A model generated the notes under the pieces. That model had not been told where the DNA came from. It saw only the letters and a program-made list of their open reading frames with translations, and ran no database searches. Source: CAZAQK01 sp050249355 (GTDB lineage Bacteria > Pseudomonadota > Alphaproteobacteria > Rickettsiales > SXRF01). From it: a stretch of DNA of 7,246 bases. Made by a program: the position numbers and the translations under genes. The number at the start of each line of letters is the position of its first letter. The first letter of the stretch is position 1. Shown piece after piece: positions 6,505 through 7,246 of the stretch. The DNA is taken from assembly GCA_050249355.1 (NCBI GenBank), contig JBFWQQ010000093.1:1-7246 (forward strand), written 5' to 3'.

Positions 6505-7246
6505 GGCCTTCTTATACATAGCCAGCGCCACCTCGCGCGCCTGCTTATGGTCGACGACCGGTGGGCAGTAATCGCTGAATAGCTCACCCTGTTTTGCCGG
6601 TTCATGCACGGCATCGCCCTTCACCATCTTCAATTCCGGCACATAGCGACGGATATATGTTCCATCCGGGTCGAACTTCCTGCTTTGCAGCACCGGGTTG
6701 AAAATGCGGAACCATGGCTGTGCATCGGTGCCAGTAGAGGCCGCCCACTGCCAGCCACCGGCATTGCTCGCCTGCTCGTAATCCATGAGGTACTGCGCAA
6801 AATGCTCCTCGCCCTTGCGCCAGTCGATGTGCAGGTCTTTGGTCAGGAAACTCGCCACGATCATGCGTGCGCGGTTATGCATCCAGCCCAATTCCTTTAG
6901 CTGGCGCATCGCCGCATCCACGATAGGATAGCCGGTTTTGCCCTCCTGCCACGCCTTGAAATGCGCGTCTTTGCCCGGCCAGTGCATATCACGGTATTTT
7001 TCATTCCATTCCTTCCCGGCTGAATCTGGGAAATGGAACAGTATCATCGCATAGAACTCCCGCCAGATGAGCTCCTTTATCCATGTCTGGGTTCCGTTGT
7101 TGCGGCCTGCATCCATGGCCGCACGCACGCACTCGCGCACCGATACCAACCCAAAACGCAGGTAGGGCGAAAGCTGACTGGTGCCCTCCTGCCCCACCAT
7201 ATCGCGCGTATTGGCATAATTTCCCATCTTACCCGCCCATTGTTTC
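6493..7246 (-). CDS. phrB: Deoxyribodipyrimidine (CPD) photolyase, class I, N-terminus outside the window
   Basis: Light-driven repair of cyclobutane pyrimidine dimers. Only the C-terminal FAD-binding domain is present, about 250 residues. An internal Met lies at 7227-7225, but the frame stays open through KQWAGK to the right edge, so the true start is outside. Motifs numbered from that Met: GTSQLSPYLRFG (15-26), ELIWREFY (52-59), YPIVDAAMRQL (100-110), MHNRARMIVASFL (116-128), NAGGWQWAASTGTDAQPWF (155-173) and KFDPDGTYIRRYVPEL. All three tryptophans of the electron-transfer chain are kept: W83, W136 and W159 match E. coli W306, W359 and W382. The segment from WMHNR to RIFNP is nearly identical in style to E. 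coli PhrB. The missing N-terminal part would hold the antenna-cofactor Rossmann domain. A cryptochrome-like role cannot be excluded from the fragment, but photolyase is much more likely. Confidence -1.
   Translation of the reverse strand, partial: KQWAGKMGNYANTRDMVGQEGTSQLSPYLRFGLVSVRECVRAAMDAGRNNGTQTWIKELIWREFYAMILFHFPDSAGKEWNEKYRDMHWPGKDAHFKAWQEGKTGYPIVDAAMRQLKELGWMHNRARMIVASFLTKDLHIDWRKGEEHFAQYLMDYEQASNAGGWQWAASTGTDAQPWFRIFNPVLQSRKFDPDGTYIRRYVPELKMVKGDAVHEPAKQGELFSDYCPPVVDHKQAREVALAMYKKASAP

Noticed and set aside
6069..6614. Minus-strand open frame of 181 codons across the dehydrogenase end
   Set aside because: It is Arg/Ser-rich, overlaps both real genes in another frame, and shows no family signature.

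Overview
The window holds one very large minus-strand gene cut by the left edge, one plus-strand gene divergent from it, a second plus-strand gene downstream, and a minus-strand gene cut by the right edge. Genes are dense and intergenic gaps are about 70 bases or less. The long acyl-CoA dehydrogenase, the class I photolyase, the mid-to-high GC and the Lys/Ala/Pro-rich linker all suggest a proteobacterium, probably an alphaproteobacterium. That is an impression from protein style, not a phylogenetic result. No rRNA, tRNA, IS element, CRISPR array or phage gene is visible.

Bases 1-3378 (minus strand) are one uninterrupted reading frame of 1126 codons that starts at 3378 and has no stop before the left edge. 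It encodes tandem copies of a glycosyltransferase module resembling the GT60 / PF11397 family (Skp1-type GlcNAc transferases). Three complete modules are present and a fourth is cut at its catalytic motif. The first module has lost the acidic residue of the DxH-type motif (QAH instead of DSH). Modules 2 and 3 are separated by a histone-H1-like Lys/Ala/Pro linker. This is the most unusual object in the window.

Bases 3379-3448 are a 70-base divergent intergenic region with a perfect 6-bp GC hairpin. Bases 3449-4264 (plus strand) encode a 271-residue sulfotransferase-like P-loop protein. Back to back with the glycosyltransferase, it suggests a small locus for decorating a glycan or glycoprotein. 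This link is inferred from adjacency only.

Bases 4336-6504 (plus strand) encode a 722-residue FadE/DmdC-type acyl-CoA dehydrogenase. It has intact flavin-binding and catalytic motifs and an unusual charged C-terminal tail of about 115 residues. Its end overlaps by 12 bases, tail to tail, the end of a class I DNA photolyase (6493 to beyond 7246, minus strand), of which only the FAD-binding C-terminal part is in the window. These two genes look like ordinary housekeeping or stress functions, unrelated to the glycosyltransferase locus.
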